A DNA stretch of 64,000 bases from Streptomyces dangxiongensis (GCF_003675325.1 NZ_CP033073.1:4960001-5024000); one strand, 5' to 3'. Counted from the first letter of the stretch, positions 9,191 through 18,607 are shown. Made by a program: numbers and translations. Notes: generated by a model from the sequence alone, not told the origin.

Positions 9191-10624
9191 TCAGGCCAGG
9201 GACTCCACCGACGGCAGCGTCCCGGTCCGTGCCGCCTCCCCGTACCACCGCGCGCTCGACTTCGGGGTGCGCTCCAGCGTCGCGTAGTCCACGTACACCG
9301 CGCCGAACCGCTTGCCGTAGCCGTACGACCACTCGAAGTTGTCCATCAGGGACCACAGGAAGTAGCCGCGCACATCGGCGCCGTCGGCGATGGCGTGCCG
9401 TACCTCCGCGAGGTGGCCACGGAGGTAGGCGATGCGCTCGGGGTCGTGGACGCGGCCCTCGGGGTCGGGCTTGTCGTCGTAGGCCGCGCCGTTCTCGGTG
9501 ATGTAGAGCGGGAGCCCGGGGGCCTCGCGCGAGTAGCGCATCAGCAGGTCGTACAGGCCCGTCGGGTCGATCGTCCAGCCCATCTCCGTTCGCTCGCCGG
9601 GGGTCTGGTGGAAGAGGATGTCGTCGGCGGCGGGCCAGGGGGAGTGGTCGCTCACCCCGTGGCCGTCCGCCCGCGGCCCCTTGGTGTCCCCGGACACGGC
9701 CGAGACCAGGGCCGGGGTGTAGTAGTTCAGGCCGAGGGCGTCCAGCGGCGCGTTGATCGTGCGGACGTCGCCGTCGAGGACGTACGACCAGTCGGTGACC
9801 GAGGCGGTCGCGGCGAGCAGCGTCTCCGGGTACGCCCCGTGCAGCATCGGGCCGTGGAACACGCCGTTGGCGAGGTCGTCGATGCGGCGGGCCGCCGCCA
9901 GGTCGGCCGGGTCCTGGGTGAGGGGCCGTACCACCGAGGAGTTGAGGCTGATCGCGATCTGGTTGCGGGCCGGCATGGCCGACCGCAGGGCGGAGGCCGC
10001 CAGTCCGTGGCCCAGGTTGAGGTGGTGGGCCGCGCGCAGGGAGGCCGCCGGGTCGGTGCGGCCGGGGGCGTGCACCCCGGAGCCGTAGCCGAGGAAGGCG
10101 CTGCACCAGGGCTCGTTGAGGGTGATCCACTGTTCCACCCGGTCGCCGAGCGCCTCGCCGACGAGCTGCGCGTACTCGGCGAACCGGAACGCGGTGTCCC
10201 GCTCCGGCCAGCCGCCCGCGTCCTCCAGCTCCTGCGGCAGGTCCCAGTGGTAGAGGGTGACCGCGGGCTTGATGCCGGCCGCCAGCAGCTCGTCGACCAG
10301 CCGGCGGTAGAAGTCCAGGCCCCGCTGGACCGCCGGCCCGCGCCCCGTCGGCTGCACCCGGGACCACGAGACGGAGAAGCGGTAGGCGTTCAGGCCCAGC
10401 TCCGCCATCAGCGCCACGTCGTCGCGGTAGCGGTGGTAGTGGTCGACCGCGACGTCCCCCGTCTCGCCGCCGGCCGTCTTGCCCGGCGTATGGCTGAACG
10501 TGTCCCAGATCGAGGGGGTGCGGCCGTCCTCCCGCACCGCCCCCTCGATCTGGTACGCCGAGGTCGCCGCGCCCCAGAGGAAGGCGGGCGGGAAGGTCAC
10601 GGACGACGGAACGGAGTCAGACAT
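9191..10624 (-). CDS. bglC: Beta-glucosidase, GH1 (BglC type)
   Basis: This 477-residue intracellular GH1 enzyme starts at ATG 10622-10624. [15 protein letters not shown] near the N-terminus, the acid/base Glu in WITLNEPW and the nucleophile Glu in [12 protein letters not shown] are all present. No signal peptide is visible, consistent with hydrolysis of imported cellobiose or cellotriose in the cytoplasm. It is the last gene of the cebEFG-bglC set but sits 112 bases after cebG with its own near-perfect CebR box over the start codon, so it probably has a separate promoter under the same repressor. By family knowledge BglC removes the inducer of CebR and so sets the strength of cellulose signalling. 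Confidence 0.92.
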   Translation of the reverse strand: MSDSVPSSVTFPPAFLWGAATSAYQIEGAVREDGRTPSIWDTFSHTPGKTAGGETGDVAVDHYHRYRDDVALMAELGLNAYRFSVSWSRVQPTGRGPAVQRGLDFYRRLVDELLAAGIKPAVTLYHWDLPQELEDAGGWPERDTAFRFAEYAQLVGEALGDRVEQWITLNEPWCSAFLGYGSGVHAPGRTDPAASLRAAHHLNLGHGLAASALRSAMPARNQIAISLNSSVVRPLTQDPADLAAARRIDDLANGVFHGPMLHGAYPETLLAATASVTDWSYVLDGDVRTINAPLDALGLNYYTPALVSAVSGDTKGPRADGHGVSDHSPWPAADDILFHQTPGERTEMGWTIDPTGLYDLLMRYSREAPGLPLYITENGAAYDDKPDPEGRVHDPERIAYLRGHLAEVRHAIADGADVRGYFLWSLMDNFEWSYGYGKRFGAVYVDYATLERTPKSSARWYGEAARTGTLPSVESLA

Positions 10625-10637
10625 GGAAGCGCTCCCA
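10624..10637. promoter_or_regulatory. CebR box (one mismatch) at bglC start
   Basis: TGGAAGCGCTCCCA matches the 14-bp CebR palindrome TGGGAGCGCTCCCA at 13 of 14 positions. It touches the bglC start codon, a position where a bound repressor would block initiation. Confidence 0.8.
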
Positions 10638-10736
10638 TATACGGTCGGAAGGGGCGGCGGATGAGGGGCAAGGAGGGGCCGGGACGGCGGTGGCCCGGCC
10701 CCCGTGAAGTCGTGCGGGCACGGTCGTGCGGGCCGG

Positions 10737-11633
10737 TCAGCCCTTGATCGCGCCCTGCATGATCCCGCCCACGATCTGCTTGCCGAACAGCAGGAAGGCG
10801 ATCAGCAGCGGCAGGGTGCCCAGCAGCGCGCCCGCCATGATCACCGCCTGGTCGGGGACGTAACCGGTGCCGAGCGAGTTCAGGGCGACCTGCACGGTCG
10901 GGTTCTGCTGGGTCAGGGCGATGATCGGCCACAGGAAGTCGTTCCAGGCGAACACGAACGTCAGCAGGCCGAGCACCGCCATCGCCGGCCGCGCGGCCGG
11001 GAAGACGACGTGCCAGACGATCCGCAGACTGCTCGCCCCGTCCACCCGGGCCGCCTCGATCAGCTCGGTGGGCAGCGCCTGCACCAGGTACTGCCGCATG
11101 AAGAACGTGCCGAACGCGGTCACGAGGCTCGGCAGGATCACCGTCTGGAGCTGGTTGGACCAGCCCAGATTCGACATCCACAGATACAGTGGTACGACGG
11201 CCAGTTGCGGCGGGATCATCATCGTGCCGACGGTCAGCAGCAACAGCACGCCGGAGAACCGGAACCGCAGCTTGGCGAAGGCGAACCCGGCCAGCGTGGA
11301 GAACAGCACCGTGCTCACCGTGATCGTGCCCGCCACGATCACCGAGTTGAGCATCGCGGTGCCGAGCCCGGCCTGGTCCCAGGCCGCCTCCAGGTTGCGG
11401 AACAGGTTGCCGCCGAACCACAGCGGCGGCGGGGTCTGGGCCAGCCGCCGGTCGGTACGGGAGGCCGCGATCGCCGTCCACACCAGCGGGGCCAGCGAGA
11501 CCAGCGCGAACACGGCCAGCACGAGGTACGTCACCGGGCCCGCGTGCAACTGCTTGCCGGCGCCCATGCGACCGCGCTGCCGCGGCGCCTTTCCTTCCCG
11601 GCGCCCGGCCCGGGAGATGCTCAGTTGGCTCAT
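10737..11633 (-). CDS. cebG: Sugar ABC transporter permease (CebG type)
   Basis: This is a 298-residue inner-membrane permease of the CUT1 family (MalG-like) with about six hydrophobic segments. The EAA loop [19 protein letters not shown] contacts the shared ATPase (MsiK in streptomycetes). The start ATG 11631-11633 overlaps the stop of the upstream permease gene by four bases. Together with CebE and CebF it should import cello-oligosaccharides. The cluster has no ATPase gene, as expected for Streptomyces systems that use the common MsiK. Confidence 0.9.
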   Translation of the reverse strand: MSQLSISRAGRREGKAPRQRGRMGAGKQLHAGPVTYLVLAVFALVSLAPLVWTAIAASRTDRRLAQTPPPLWFGGNLFRNLEAAWDQAGLGTAMLNSVIVAGTITVSTVLFSTLAGFAFAKLRFRFSGVLLLLTVGTMMIPPQLAVVPLYLWMSNLGWSNQLQTVILPSLVTAFGTFFMRQYLVQALPTELIEAARVDGASSLRIVWHVVFPAARPAMAVLGLLTFVFAWNDFLWPIIALTQQNPTVQVALNSLGTGYVPDQAVIMAGALLGTLPLLIAFLLFGKQIVGGIMQGAIKG

Positions 11634-12655
11634 TGGGACTTCCTCAGCCGTCGGGTGAGCAGCAGGTTGACCGCGGCGATGATCAGCAGGAGCAGGAACA
11701 TCGACCAGGCGATCGCGGACGCCTTCCCGAGGTTGCCGATGATCCAGCCCTGGTCGTACATGTACAGACCGAGCGTCTGGTACTGGTGCTCGGAGCCGCC
11801 CTTGGAGCCGCTGACCCCGCCGAACAGCAGCGGCTCACCGAAGAGCTGGGTCGCGCCGATGGTGGAGACGACGACCGTGAACAGGATCGTCGGCCGGAGC
11901 TGCGGGACCGTCACGTGCCGGAACTGCTGCCAGCGGTTCGCACCGTCGATCGCCGCCGACTCGTACAGGTCGGCCGGGATGGCCTGCATCGCGGCCAGAT
12001 AGATCAGCGCGTTGTAGCCGGTCCACCGCCAGATCACGATCGAGGACACCGCGAACTGCGAACCCCAGTCCGACTCACGCCAGTTGACCGGCTCCACACC
12101 GAAGAAGTGCAGCACCCAGTTGACCATGCCGCCGTCCCACGAGTACAGCAGCGTGAACACCAGGGTCGCCGCGGCCACGGAGGTCGCGTACGGGGTCAGC
12201 ATCACCACGCGCCACATGGTGGAGCCGCGCAGTTTGTAGTTCAGCAGGTGCGCGAGCCCGAGCGCGGCCAGCAGTTGCGGCACGGTCGAGATCAGGCCGA
12301 TGCTGAACGTGTTCTTCAGGGCGTTCCAGAAGAAGTCCGAGGACAACAGGTTCCGGTAGTTGTCCAGGCCCGCCCAGGTCTGGTGGTCCAGCGAGGACAA
12401 CTGCACGTTGTGCAGCGAGTACCAGGCCGTGTAGAGCAGCGGTATCAGGGAGAAGGCCCCGAAGAGCACGAAGAAGGGGGCGACGAAGGCGTACGGCGCC
12501 GCCTTCGTGTCCCAGCGGTAGAACCGGCCGCGCCAGGAGTCGGCGTCCGCCGGCGCGCCGCGACCGCGAGCGCCCCCGGCCGCGCCCGGCGGGGTGCCGG
12601 GCGCGGCCTCGGCGCTCGACGCGGGATGCGCGAGAGCCTGCTTGGGACTGCTCAC
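11630..12655 (-). CDS. cebF: Sugar ABC transporter permease (CebF type)
   Basis: This is a 341-residue CUT1 permease, MalF-like. The chosen start is GTG 12653-12655, which overlaps the cebE stop (GTGA) and directly precedes SSPKQALAH; a longer frame to 12961 would lie inside cebE. A cytoplasmic Ala/Pro-rich N-terminus of about 65 residues is followed by about six transmembrane segments (YAFVAPFFVLFGAF is the first). The EAA loop is YESAAIDGANRWQQFRHVT. It pairs with CebG in the cello-oligosaccharide importer. Confidence 0.9.
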   Translation of the reverse strand: MSSPKQALAHPASSAEAAPGTPPGAAGGARGRGAPADADSWRGRFYRWDTKAAPYAFVAPFFVLFGAFSLIPLLYTAWYSLHNVQLSSLDHQTWAGLDNYRNLLSSDFFWNALKNTFSIGLISTVPQLLAALGLAHLLNYKLRGSTMWRVVMLTPYATSVAAATLVFTLLYSWDGGMVNWVLHFFGVEPVNWRESDWGSQFAVSSIVIWRWTGYNALIYLAAMQAIPADLYESAAIDGANRWQQFRHVTVPQLRPTILFTVVVSTIGATQLFGEPLLFGGVSGSKGGSEHQYQTLGLYMYDQGWIIGNLGKASAIAWSMFLLLLIIAAVNLLLTRRLRKSQ

Positions 12656-13980
12656 TGGCCGAGCACGTCCTTGATCTCGTTCTTCGCGGCGTTCCAGCCC
12701 TGCTCGGGCGACTTGCCCTTCTGCTCGACCTGGAGGATGCCCACGTCGGTCAGCGCGCTGTTGATGGGCTGGTCCTTGATGCCGAAGTACTGCGTCGGGA
12801 TCGTCTTCGCCGAGTCGGAGAAGATCTGCGTGATCGGCGCGTTCGAGAAGTACGCCGTCGTGTCCGCGGCCGGCTTCAGGCCCGCGTAGGCCGACGGGGT
12901 GGACGGGAAGCTGGCCTGCTTGGCGAAGACCTTCGCCTGCTGCTCCGGCGCGGTCAGCCACTTCGCCAGGGCGATGGCCTCCTTCTGGTGCTTGCCCGCC
13001 GTCGGCACGCCGACGAAGGAGCCGCCCCAGTTGGCCGCGGTGGGCGCCGCCGCCACGTCCCAGTTGCCCTTGCCGGCGTCACCGGACTTCTGCTCGATGT
13101 AGCCCATCATCCAGGCCGGGCAGGCCACGCTCGCGAAGGAGCCGTTGGCGAAGCCCTGGTCCCACGGCTTGTCGAACTGCTTCAGCTTCGCCGACATGTC
13201 GCTGGTGGCGACCGTCATCGCGGCGTTCCAGGCCTTCTGCACGCCCTGCGACTTGTCCCAGACGACGTTGCCGTCCTTGTCGTAGTACCGGGTGGCACCG
13301 CCGCCGAGGGCCGCGTTGTAGACGGAGGACGCGGAGTCCACGAACTTGGTGCCGCTGGGCGCCTTCTTCATGTACTTCTTGCCCAGGTCGACGTACTTGG
13401 CCCAGTCGCCCTTCCACTGGGCGGCCAGCTTGTCGCGGTCCGTCTCCAGCCCGGCCTTCTTGAACAGGTCCTTGCGGTAGCAGATCGCCATCGGCCCGAT
13501 GTCGGTGCCGAGCCCGATGGTCCTGCCGTCCTTCGTGGTGGCCTGAGCGAGCTTCCAGTCCAGCCACTGGGACTTGTCGACCTCCTTGCCGAGGTCGACG
13601 AACTTGTTCGCCTGGGTCTGCACGGCCTCGGTGATGTTGCCGACCTCGATGGCCTGGATGTCGTCGGTGCCGGAACCCGCCTGGAGACGGGTGAGCACCT
13701 TCGGCCAGTACACGTCGGTACGGGTGGTGACGTTTTCCTTGATGCTGATGTCCGGATGCAGCTTCGTGTACTCGTCGTAGAGGCCGGCCTGCTTGTAGCC
13801 GAAGACGCCGAAGGTCCCGATGGTCAGCGTGATCTCGCCCTTGCCACTGCCGTCGCCACCCGAGTTGTCCGACGAGCCGTCGTCCGAGTCGTTGGCGCAG
13901 CCGGCCAGCAGCCCCGTGGTCAGCGCGGCCACGGCCGCGAGGGCCATCAGCCGATGTGACCGGCGGATGCTCGTGCGCAT
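12652..13980 (-). CDS. cebE: Cello-oligosaccharide-binding lipoprotein (CebE type)
   Basis: This is a 442-residue extracellular solute-binding protein, family 1. The start ATG 13978-13980 has AGGAGG 7 bases upstream; an in-frame extension to 14112 would run through the CebR box. A signal peptide ends in the lipobox LLAGC with Cys28 as lipid anchor, followed by a Gly/Ser/Asp-rich tether. The mature domain has GFGVFGYKQAG-like N-terminal strands and Trp-rich sugar-binding stretches (WKGDWAKYVD, CPAWMMGYIEQ). It captures cellobiose/cellotriose for CebFG. By knowledge of S. scabies and S. griseus, uptake of these sugars relieves CebR repression; the sugar specificity here is inferred from the locus, not shown. 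Confidence 0.88.
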   Translation of the reverse strand: MRTSIRRSHRLMALAAVAALTTGLLAGCANDSDDGSSDNSGGDGSGKGEITLTIGTFGVFGYKQAGLYDEYTKLHPDISIKENVTTRTDVYWPKVLTRLQAGSGTDDIQAIEVGNITEAVQTQANKFVDLGKEVDKSQWLDWKLAQATTKDGRTIGLGTDIGPMAICYRKDLFKKAGLETDRDKLAAQWKGDWAKYVDLGKKYMKKAPSGTKFVDSASSVYNAALGGGATRYYDKDGNVVWDKSQGVQKAWNAAMTVATSDMSAKLKQFDKPWDQGFANGSFASVACPAWMMGYIEQKSGDAGKGNWDVAAAPTAANWGGSFVGVPTAGKHQKEAIALAKWLTAPEQQAKVFAKQASFPSTPSAYAGLKPAADTTAYFSNAPITQIFSDSAKTIPTQYFGIKDQPINSALTDVGILQVEQKGKSPEQGWNAAKNEIKDVLGQ

Positions 13981-14292
13981 TGCGTCCTCCTGTTGCCTGA
14001 CGTGCCGACCCCCCGGCCAACTGCATGGAATCGGGCCCGTTCGTACTCGCTGCGGCTCGGGCGGGGAACGTGCGGGATATGTAGGTGTCAGGTACTGTGG
14101 GAGCGCTCCCACCAGTGATGAGTTGAAGAGTCGTCGCTTCCGAGCGGGGTGTCAAGGGACCGGACACGGAGGGATGCGTTCAGTTATCGGAGTGTTAACT
14201 GGACCGCGCCGGGCGCCCGCTGCCGCTCGCCGCTCTGGCCAGGACTGTTAGATTCCAGCCAGCCGGAATTGCTGTCGAGAGAGGCGGAGCCC
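13981..14292. promoter_or_regulatory. Divergent cebE/cebR intergenic region with perfect CebR box (14098-14111)
   Basis: This 312-bp region separates divergent cebE and cebR. It contains a perfect 14-bp CebR palindrome, TGGGAGCGCTCCCA, at 14098-14111, placed 118 bases upstream of the cebE start. Otherwise it holds the cebE leader with its AGGAGG site and an AT-richer stretch near 14180-14260 likely to carry the cebR promoter. The box is the expected operator for repression of the cebEFG operon. Confidence 0.9.
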
Positions 14293-15348
14293 ATGGCAAG
14301 CCACGGAGGGCGGGGCCGGGGCGGGGGACGGCCCACGCTCGAAGAGGTCGCCGCCCGGGCCGGGGTCGGGCGAGGCACGGTCTCCCGGGTGATCAACGGC
14401 TCGCCCCGGGTCAGCGACGTCACCCGCGCCGCGGTCGAGGCGGCCGTCGCCGAACTGGGCTACGTCCCCAACAACGCCGCCCGCGCGCTCGCGGCCAACC
14501 GCACCGACGCCATCGCGCTCGTCGTCCCCGAGCCGGAGACCCGGTTCTTCGCCGAGCCGTACTTCTCGGACATGCTGCGCGGGGTCGGCTCCGAACTCTC
14601 CGACACCGAGATGCAGTTGGTGCTGATCTTCGCCGGCAGCGACCGGGAGCGCCGACGCCTCGCCCAGTACCTGGCGGCCCACCGCGTCGACGGCGTGCTG
14701 CTGGTCTCGGTCCACGCCGACGACCCGCTGCCGGACCTGCTGGCCCGGCTGGAGATCCCGGCCGTGATCAGCGGCCCGCGCTCGGCGGCGGAGTCGCTCA
14801 CCTCGGTGGACTCGGACAACTACGGCGGGGCCCGCTCGGCGGTGGAGCACCTGCTGAGCCGCGGCCGCCGCCGGATCGCGCACATCACCGGGCGGCCGGA
14901 CGTCTACGGCGCCCAGCGGCGCGTCGACGGCTATCGCGCGGCCCTGCGCGACGCGGGCCACGCGGCGGACGAACGGCTCATCGAGACGGGTGACTTCACG
15001 GAGGAGGGCGGCCGGCGCGCGATGACGGTCCTGCTCGACCGGCATCCCGACCTGGACGCGGTCTTCGCCGGCTCGGACGTGATGGCGGCGGGCGCGCGGC
15101 AGGTGCTGCGGGAGGCGGGCCGCCGCGTCCCCGACGACATCGCCCTGGTCGGTTACGACGACTCGGCCATCGCCCGGCACATGGACCCGCCCATGACCAG
15201 CGTCCGCCAGCCCATAGAGGAGATGGGCCGCGCGATGATCGACCTGCTCCTCACGGACATCGCCGACCGCCGCCCGGCCGCGTCCCGGGGCCTGGACCGC
15301 CGCCAGGCGGTCCTGCCTACGGAACTGGTGACACGGGCGTCCTCGTGA
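14293..15348 (+). CDS. cebR: LacI-family repressor of cello-oligosaccharide use (CebR type)
   Basis: This is a 351-residue repressor. The N-terminal LacI helix-turn-helix is at about residues 14-60 (TLEEVAARAGVGRGTVSRVI, hinge YVPNNAARALAANRT). A periplasmic-binding-protein-like effector domain follows to the end. The start ATG 14293 has GGCGGAG upstream. It lies divergent to cebE, and a perfect CebR box lies between them. By family knowledge cellobiose or cellotriose releases it from DNA. The last 50 bases of the gene are repeated imperfectly just after the stop codon. Confidence 0.92.
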   Translation: MASHGGRGRGGGRPTLEEVAARAGVGRGTVSRVINGSPRVSDVTRAAVEAAVAELGYVPNNAARALAANRTDAIALVVPEPETRFFAEPYFSDMLRGVGSELSDTEMQLVLIFAGSDRERRRLAQYLAAHRVDGVLLVSVHADDPLPDLLARLEIPAVISGPRSAAESLTSVDSDNYGGARSAVEHLLSRGRRRIAHITGRPDVYGAQRRVDGYRAALRDAGHAADERLIETGDFTEEGGRRAMTVLLDRHPDLDAVFAGSDVMAAGARQVLREAGRRVPDDIALVGYDDSAIARHMDPPMTSVRQPIEEMGRAMIDLLLTDIADRRPAASRGLDRRQAVLPTELVTRASS

Positions 15349-15416
15349 CGTGCGTCAGCACCGCCGGGCGGTCCTGCCGACGGTGCTGCTGAGCTGACAC
15401 GGGCGTCCCCGTGACG
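15300..15416. repeat. Imperfect tandem repeat of the cebR 3' end
   Basis: Positions 15300-15350 (the last codons and stop of cebR) and 15361-15416 are near copies. Both contain GGCGGTCCTGCC, then GACACGGGCGTCC, then CGTGACG, with a 5-base insertion in the second copy. The second copy is outside the gene. Confidence 0.7.
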
Positions 15417-15510
15417 CCCCGGGGAACTGCGCGACCGGCCACGACGTGCCCGCGGCCGGAAACGGTGGGCAGCCCCCGCCCCCTGTCGGCGACCCGACGC
15501 GCGGGCTCCG

Positions 15511-15831
15511 CTACGCCGCGTACCCGGTGTCGACCGTCCCGGCGGAAGCCGTCGGGCAGGGGCCGGTGAGGTCGCGCAGGCGGAGGCGGTCGGTGTACGT
15601 GGCGCTGTCGCGGACGACGGTGAGCTGGGCCTGGGTGACCAGGCCGGTGCACAGATCGTCCTCGTCGCAGACGGGCAGGTACCCGATGCGGGCGCCGGCC
15701 ATGACGGACATGGCCACCTCGACGGTCATGTCACCCCACGCCTTCGGCCCGGGAGAGCCCGTGGCGTCGGCCACCGCCGCATCGAGGGGTGTCGCGTTCG
15801 CCGTGTGGAGCTGTGTGCGGACGGATGCCAA
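15511..15831 (-). CDS. CBS-domain-like small protein
   Basis: This is a 106-residue protein. A TTG start at 15829-15831 is chosen because GAGGAGG lies 7 bases upstream. The segment DMTVEVAMSVMAGARIGYLPVCDEDDLCTGLVTQAQL has the beta-alpha-beta layout of a single CBS motif, a fold that usually binds adenosine nucleotides as a pair, so a homodimer is likely. It lies 45 bases downstream of the DEAD-box helicase gene in the same direction and may be cotranscribed. Function is unknown. The call rests on pattern, with moderate confidence. Confidence 0.6.
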   Translation of the reverse strand: MASVRTQLHTANATPLDAAVADATGSPGPKAWGDMTVEVAMSVMAGARIGYLPVCDEDDLCTGLVTQAQLTVVRDSATYTDRLRLRDLTGPCPTASAGTVDTGYAA

Positions 15832-15876
15832 GGGGTGCCTCCTCGATGGGTTGGTGGTGTGCCGTCGGCGAATTGG

Positions 15877-17355
15877 CTAGGCGGCCGTCTCGGTGGTGGA
15901 CCGTCGCCGCGCGGGCCGGCGGGACGACTGCGAGGGGCGACCGCGCCGGGAGCGGGAGGCGGTGCCGCGCTGCGGGCGTTCGGCCACCGGAGCGGTGATG
16001 ACGACCGGCACGCCGGAGGGGGCCTGCGCACCGGTGATGCGGTTCAGCTCCGCCTCTCCGGGCCGGACCTGGGTGATCTGCGGGAGGATGCCGGCGCTCG
16101 ACATCAGGTGCGTCATGCCGCGGCGCTGGTTGGGGGTGACCAGGGTGACGACGCTGCCGGACTCGCCCGCCCGGGCCGTACGGCCGCCGCGGTGGAGGTA
16201 GTCCTTGTGGTCGGTCGGCGGGTCGACGTTGACCACGAGGTCGAGGTTGTCGACATGGATGCCGCGGGCGGCGACGTTCGTGGCGACGAGGACGGTGACG
16301 TGCCCGGTCTTGAACTGCGTCAGCGTCCGGGTGCGCTGGGGCTGCGACTTGCCGCCGTGCAGCGCGGCGGCCCGCACTCCGCTGTTGAGCAGGTCCTGGG
16401 TCAGCCGGTCGACCGCGTGCTTGGTGTCCAGGAACATGATCACGCGGCCGTCGCGGGCGGCGATCTCGGTCGTGGTGGCCTGCTTGTCGGCGCTGTGGAC
16501 GTGCAGCACGTGGTGCTCCATCGTCGTCACCGCGCCGGCCGAGGGGTCGACCGAGTGCACGACCGGGTCGGTCAGGTAGCGGCGGACCAGCAGGTCGACG
16601 TTGCGGTCCAGGGTGGCGGAGAAGAGCATCCGCTGCCCCTCCGGACGGACCTGGTCGAGCAGGGCGGTGACCTGGGGCATGAAGCCCATGTCGGTCATCT
16701 GGTCGGCCTCGTCCAGGACGGTGATGCCGACCTGGTTCAGCCGGCAGTCGCCGCGGTCGATGAGGTCCTTCAGCCGTCCGGGAGTGGCGACGACGACCTC
16801 GGCTCCACCGCGCAGCGCCGCGGCCTGGCGGCCGATCGACATGCCGCCGACGACCGTGGCGAGCCGCAACCTGACCGAGCGGGCGTACGGGGTGAGCGCG
16901 TCGGTGACCTGCTGGGCCAGCTCGCGGGTGGGGACGAGGACCAGGGCCAGCGGCTGCCGTGCTTCGGCGCGCTGCCCGGCGGTCCGGGCCAGCAGGGCCA
17001 GACCGAACGCCAGGGTCTTGCCGGACCCGGTGCGCCCGCGGCCCAGGACGTCACGGCCGGCGAGGGTGTTGGGCAGGGTGGCGGCCTGGATCGGGAACGG
17101 CACGCTCATCCCCTCGGCGCGGAGCGCGGCCAGTAGCTGCTCGGGCATGTCGAGATCGGCGAACGCCTCGACGGCGGGCAGCGCCGGGGTCTGGGAGACG
17201 GGCAGGGCGAACTCACCCTGCACGGAGGCCCGGCGGCCCTGGCCGCCCGAGCGGCTCGGCTTGCCGGAGCGACCCGAACCACCCCAGCGGGCGGCGCGGT
17301 CGGAGCCGCCGCTCGAACGGGTGCGGGAGCGGTCGGACGTACGTGTGCGGTTCAT
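15877..17355 (-). CDS. DEAD-box ATP-dependent RNA helicase (RhlE-like)
   Basis: This is a 492-residue cytosolic RNA helicase. An Arg/Ser/Gly-rich N-terminus (about residues 1-45) precedes the Q motif (PFPIQAATLP). Motif I is GRTGSGKT, Ia PTRELA, II LDEADQM, III SATLDR; the second RecA domain carries ATNVAARGIHV and HRGGRTARAGE. The basic C-terminal tail (SRSRRGRPSQSSRRPARRR) is typical of RNA-binding extensions. The ATG at 17353-17355 has GAGGAAGG upstream. A long AT-richer leader and a cold-shock gene nearby suggest a cold-shock role in unwinding mRNA, which is inference. Confidence 0.93.
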   Translation of the reverse strand: MNRTRTSDRSRTRSSGGSDRAARWGGSGRSGKPSRSGGQGRRASVQGEFALPVSQTPALPAVEAFADLDMPEQLLAALRAEGMSVPFPIQAATLPNTLAGRDVLGRGRTGSGKTLAFGLALLARTAGQRAEARQPLALVLVPTRELAQQVTDALTPYARSVRLRLATVVGGMSIGRQAAALRGGAEVVVATPGRLKDLIDRGDCRLNQVGITVLDEADQMTDMGFMPQVTALLDQVRPEGQRMLFSATLDRNVDLLVRRYLTDPVVHSVDPSAGAVTTMEHHVLHVHSADKQATTTEIAARDGRVIMFLDTKHAVDRLTQDLLNSGVRAAALHGGKSQPQRTRTLTQFKTGHVTVLVATNVAARGIHVDNLDLVVNVDPPTDHKDYLHRGGRTARAGESGSVVTLVTPNQRRGMTHLMSSAGILPQITQVRPGEAELNRITGAQAPSGVPVVITAPVAERPQRGTASRSRRGRPSQSSRRPARRRSTTETAA

Positions 17356-17652
17356 GCGGAACCTTCCTCGATGCGGCTCGTGTCAAGGAATTACCGCGGA
17401 AGATAGCCGCACGGAGAATCGCGAGAACGGGCCAGAATGAAAACAGCAGCGAAAGAAAATGCGGCCAGGGGAAAAGGCCGCGATCGCTGGAGAAAAAAGT
17501 GACGGCAGGGGTCGTCGGCCGGGATCGAAGCTCATACGGAACATGTGTCCGGAGCAGGATCGGCACACCCACTGCGCGTGAACCCGCGGTTCAGGGCCCG
17601 TCGCGTCGGACGGGCGCCGGGACCGGGGGAGGGTTGTGCCCGGATACTTCAT
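17356..17652. other. Leader/intergenic region upstream of DEAD-box gene, AT-richer than surroundings
   Basis: About 300 bases without a gene. On the minus strand this is the probable promoter and 5' leader of the helicase gene. Several A/T runs (around 17430-17500) stand out from the local G+C. No open reading frame here looks coding on either strand. A long leader is common for cold-induced helicase mRNAs, but no known RNA motif was recognised. Confidence 0.4.
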
Positions 17653-17690
17653 GAGCTGGGGCCCGCACCCCAAGGTGCGGGCCCCAGCTC
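17653..17690. terminator. 17-bp perfect hairpin downstream of the cold-shock gene
   Basis: Arms 17653-17669 and 17674-17690 pair perfectly over 17 bp (GAGCTGGGGCCCGCACC and its complement) with a CCAA loop. It sits 15 bases after the stop of the minus-strand csp gene, so it is very likely its intrinsic terminator. Confidence 0.85.
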
Positions 17691-17704
17691 ACAGTGCGCG
17701 TATG

Positions 17705-17908
17705 TCAGGCGGGAACGATGTTCTCGGCCGTCGGGCCCTTCTGGCCCTGCGCGATGTCGAAGTTCACCTTCTGGCCTTCGAGCAGCTCACGGAAGCCCTG
17801 GGCGGCGATGTTCGAGTAGTGGGCGAAGACGTCGGGGCCGCCGCCGTCCTGCTCGATGAAGCCGAAGCCCTTTTCCGCGTTGAACCACTTCACGGTGCCA
17901 GATGCCAT
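17705..17908 (-). CDS. Cold-shock protein (CspA/ScoF family)
   Basis: This is a 67-residue single cold-shock domain. The RNP1 motif KGFGFIEQ and the RNP2 motif DVFAHYS are intact, and the protein ends PTAENIVPA as in actinobacterial CSPs. It binds single-stranded RNA/DNA as an RNA chaperone. GGAG lies 9 bases upstream of the ATG. A 17-bp hairpin terminator follows, so it is monocistronic. The roughly 150-base upstream region is relatively AT-rich (17990-18040) and probably holds the promoter and leader. Confidence 0.95.
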   Translation of the reverse strand: MASGTVKWFNAEKGFGFIEQDGGGPDVFAHYSNIAAQGFRELLEGQKVNFDIAQGQKGPTAENIVPA

Positions 17909-18252
17909 GTCAAATCTCCTTCGGGGCAGTGCCCGGAGTCCACACTGTGCGGACTCCGCGTCGCCGCGTTGATCGCCCCTCCGGAAAGCTTGGAGTTTTT
18001 GGGAACCACAACTGCAACTGGAAACGACAGTAGCACGGCGTGTGCGGCCCTGCCGGGTGACTAATCCCTCCCGGCCCGCCCGTTTGAGAAATGCTGACTC
18101 CGAATCGCTCCGAATTCTCGCTTCCCGACTACAGATATTCGCTCACCGCCGGGGTCATGTCCCGCGCGGGGGCAGGAGGGGCACGAGGGGCGGGAGGGGC
18201 GCGGGGCGGCGGGCCGGCCGGCTGTCCCGCCGCTCCGGGCACACAAAAACGA

Positions 18253-18288
18253 TCAAGGGCCGATCCGGTTCTCCGGATCGGCCCTTGA
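18253..18288. terminator. 16-bp hairpin beside attL, probable original tRNA-His terminator
   Basis: Arms 18253-18268 and 18273-18288 pair perfectly over 16 bp around a TTCT loop. It immediately precedes the truncated tRNA-His 3' end copy. Before the element inserted, this hairpin would have lain just downstream of tRNA-His and served as its terminator. Confidence 0.7.
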
Positions 18289-18318
18289 CCTTCGAGGGTG
18301 AGTGACGGGACTTGAACC
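18281..18318. repeat. attL-like direct repeat: copy of the tRNA-His 3' end
   Basis: A 38-base segment repeats at 23247-23284 with four mismatches, all in its first 14 bases. The last 24 bases (18295-18318, ending in ACGGGACTTGAACC) are identical and equal the T-arm and acceptor 3' end of tRNA-His read on the minus strand. Similarity ends abruptly after position 18318, where the rest of the tRNA is missing. This is the classic footprint of site-specific integration into a tRNA gene. Confidence 0.85.
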
Positions 18319-18415
18319 AGATCTTGTTACACGTCTGACCTGCGGCGATGCCTGAAAGTGGGGACATACCACCCGGCTCAGTGTTGCTCGTGCAGAACGG
18401 CCTATCCGGCACACA

Positions 18416-18607
18416 AGGCGCCGTACGCGAGCAGCACAACCTCAGCCAGCAAGACGTGTGCGGCCGCTCCGGCATCGACATCAGACCTACAGCCGCATCG
18501 AGCATCGGCACAGCTCACCGAAGTTGGACACGCTCATCCGGATCGCCGACGCGATCGGCGTCCAGCTCGTGCAGTCGGTGGATGAGCCGCCGCCCCGATG
18601 GGGATGA
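18416..18607 (+). pseudogene. Frameshifted XRE-family HTH remnant
   Basis: One frame reads VREQHNLSQQDVCGRSGID (about 18423-18479) and a second continues QTYSRIEHRHSSPKLDTLI then RIADAIGVQLVQSVDEP, stopping at TGA 18605-18607. Joined, they form a standard XRE helix-turn-helix of about 65 residues; an indel near 18480 separates the halves. No clear start codon with a ribosome-binding site remains upstream. It sits directly inside attL, where immunity or regulatory genes of integrated elements often lie. It is presumably non-functional. Confidence 0.7.
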
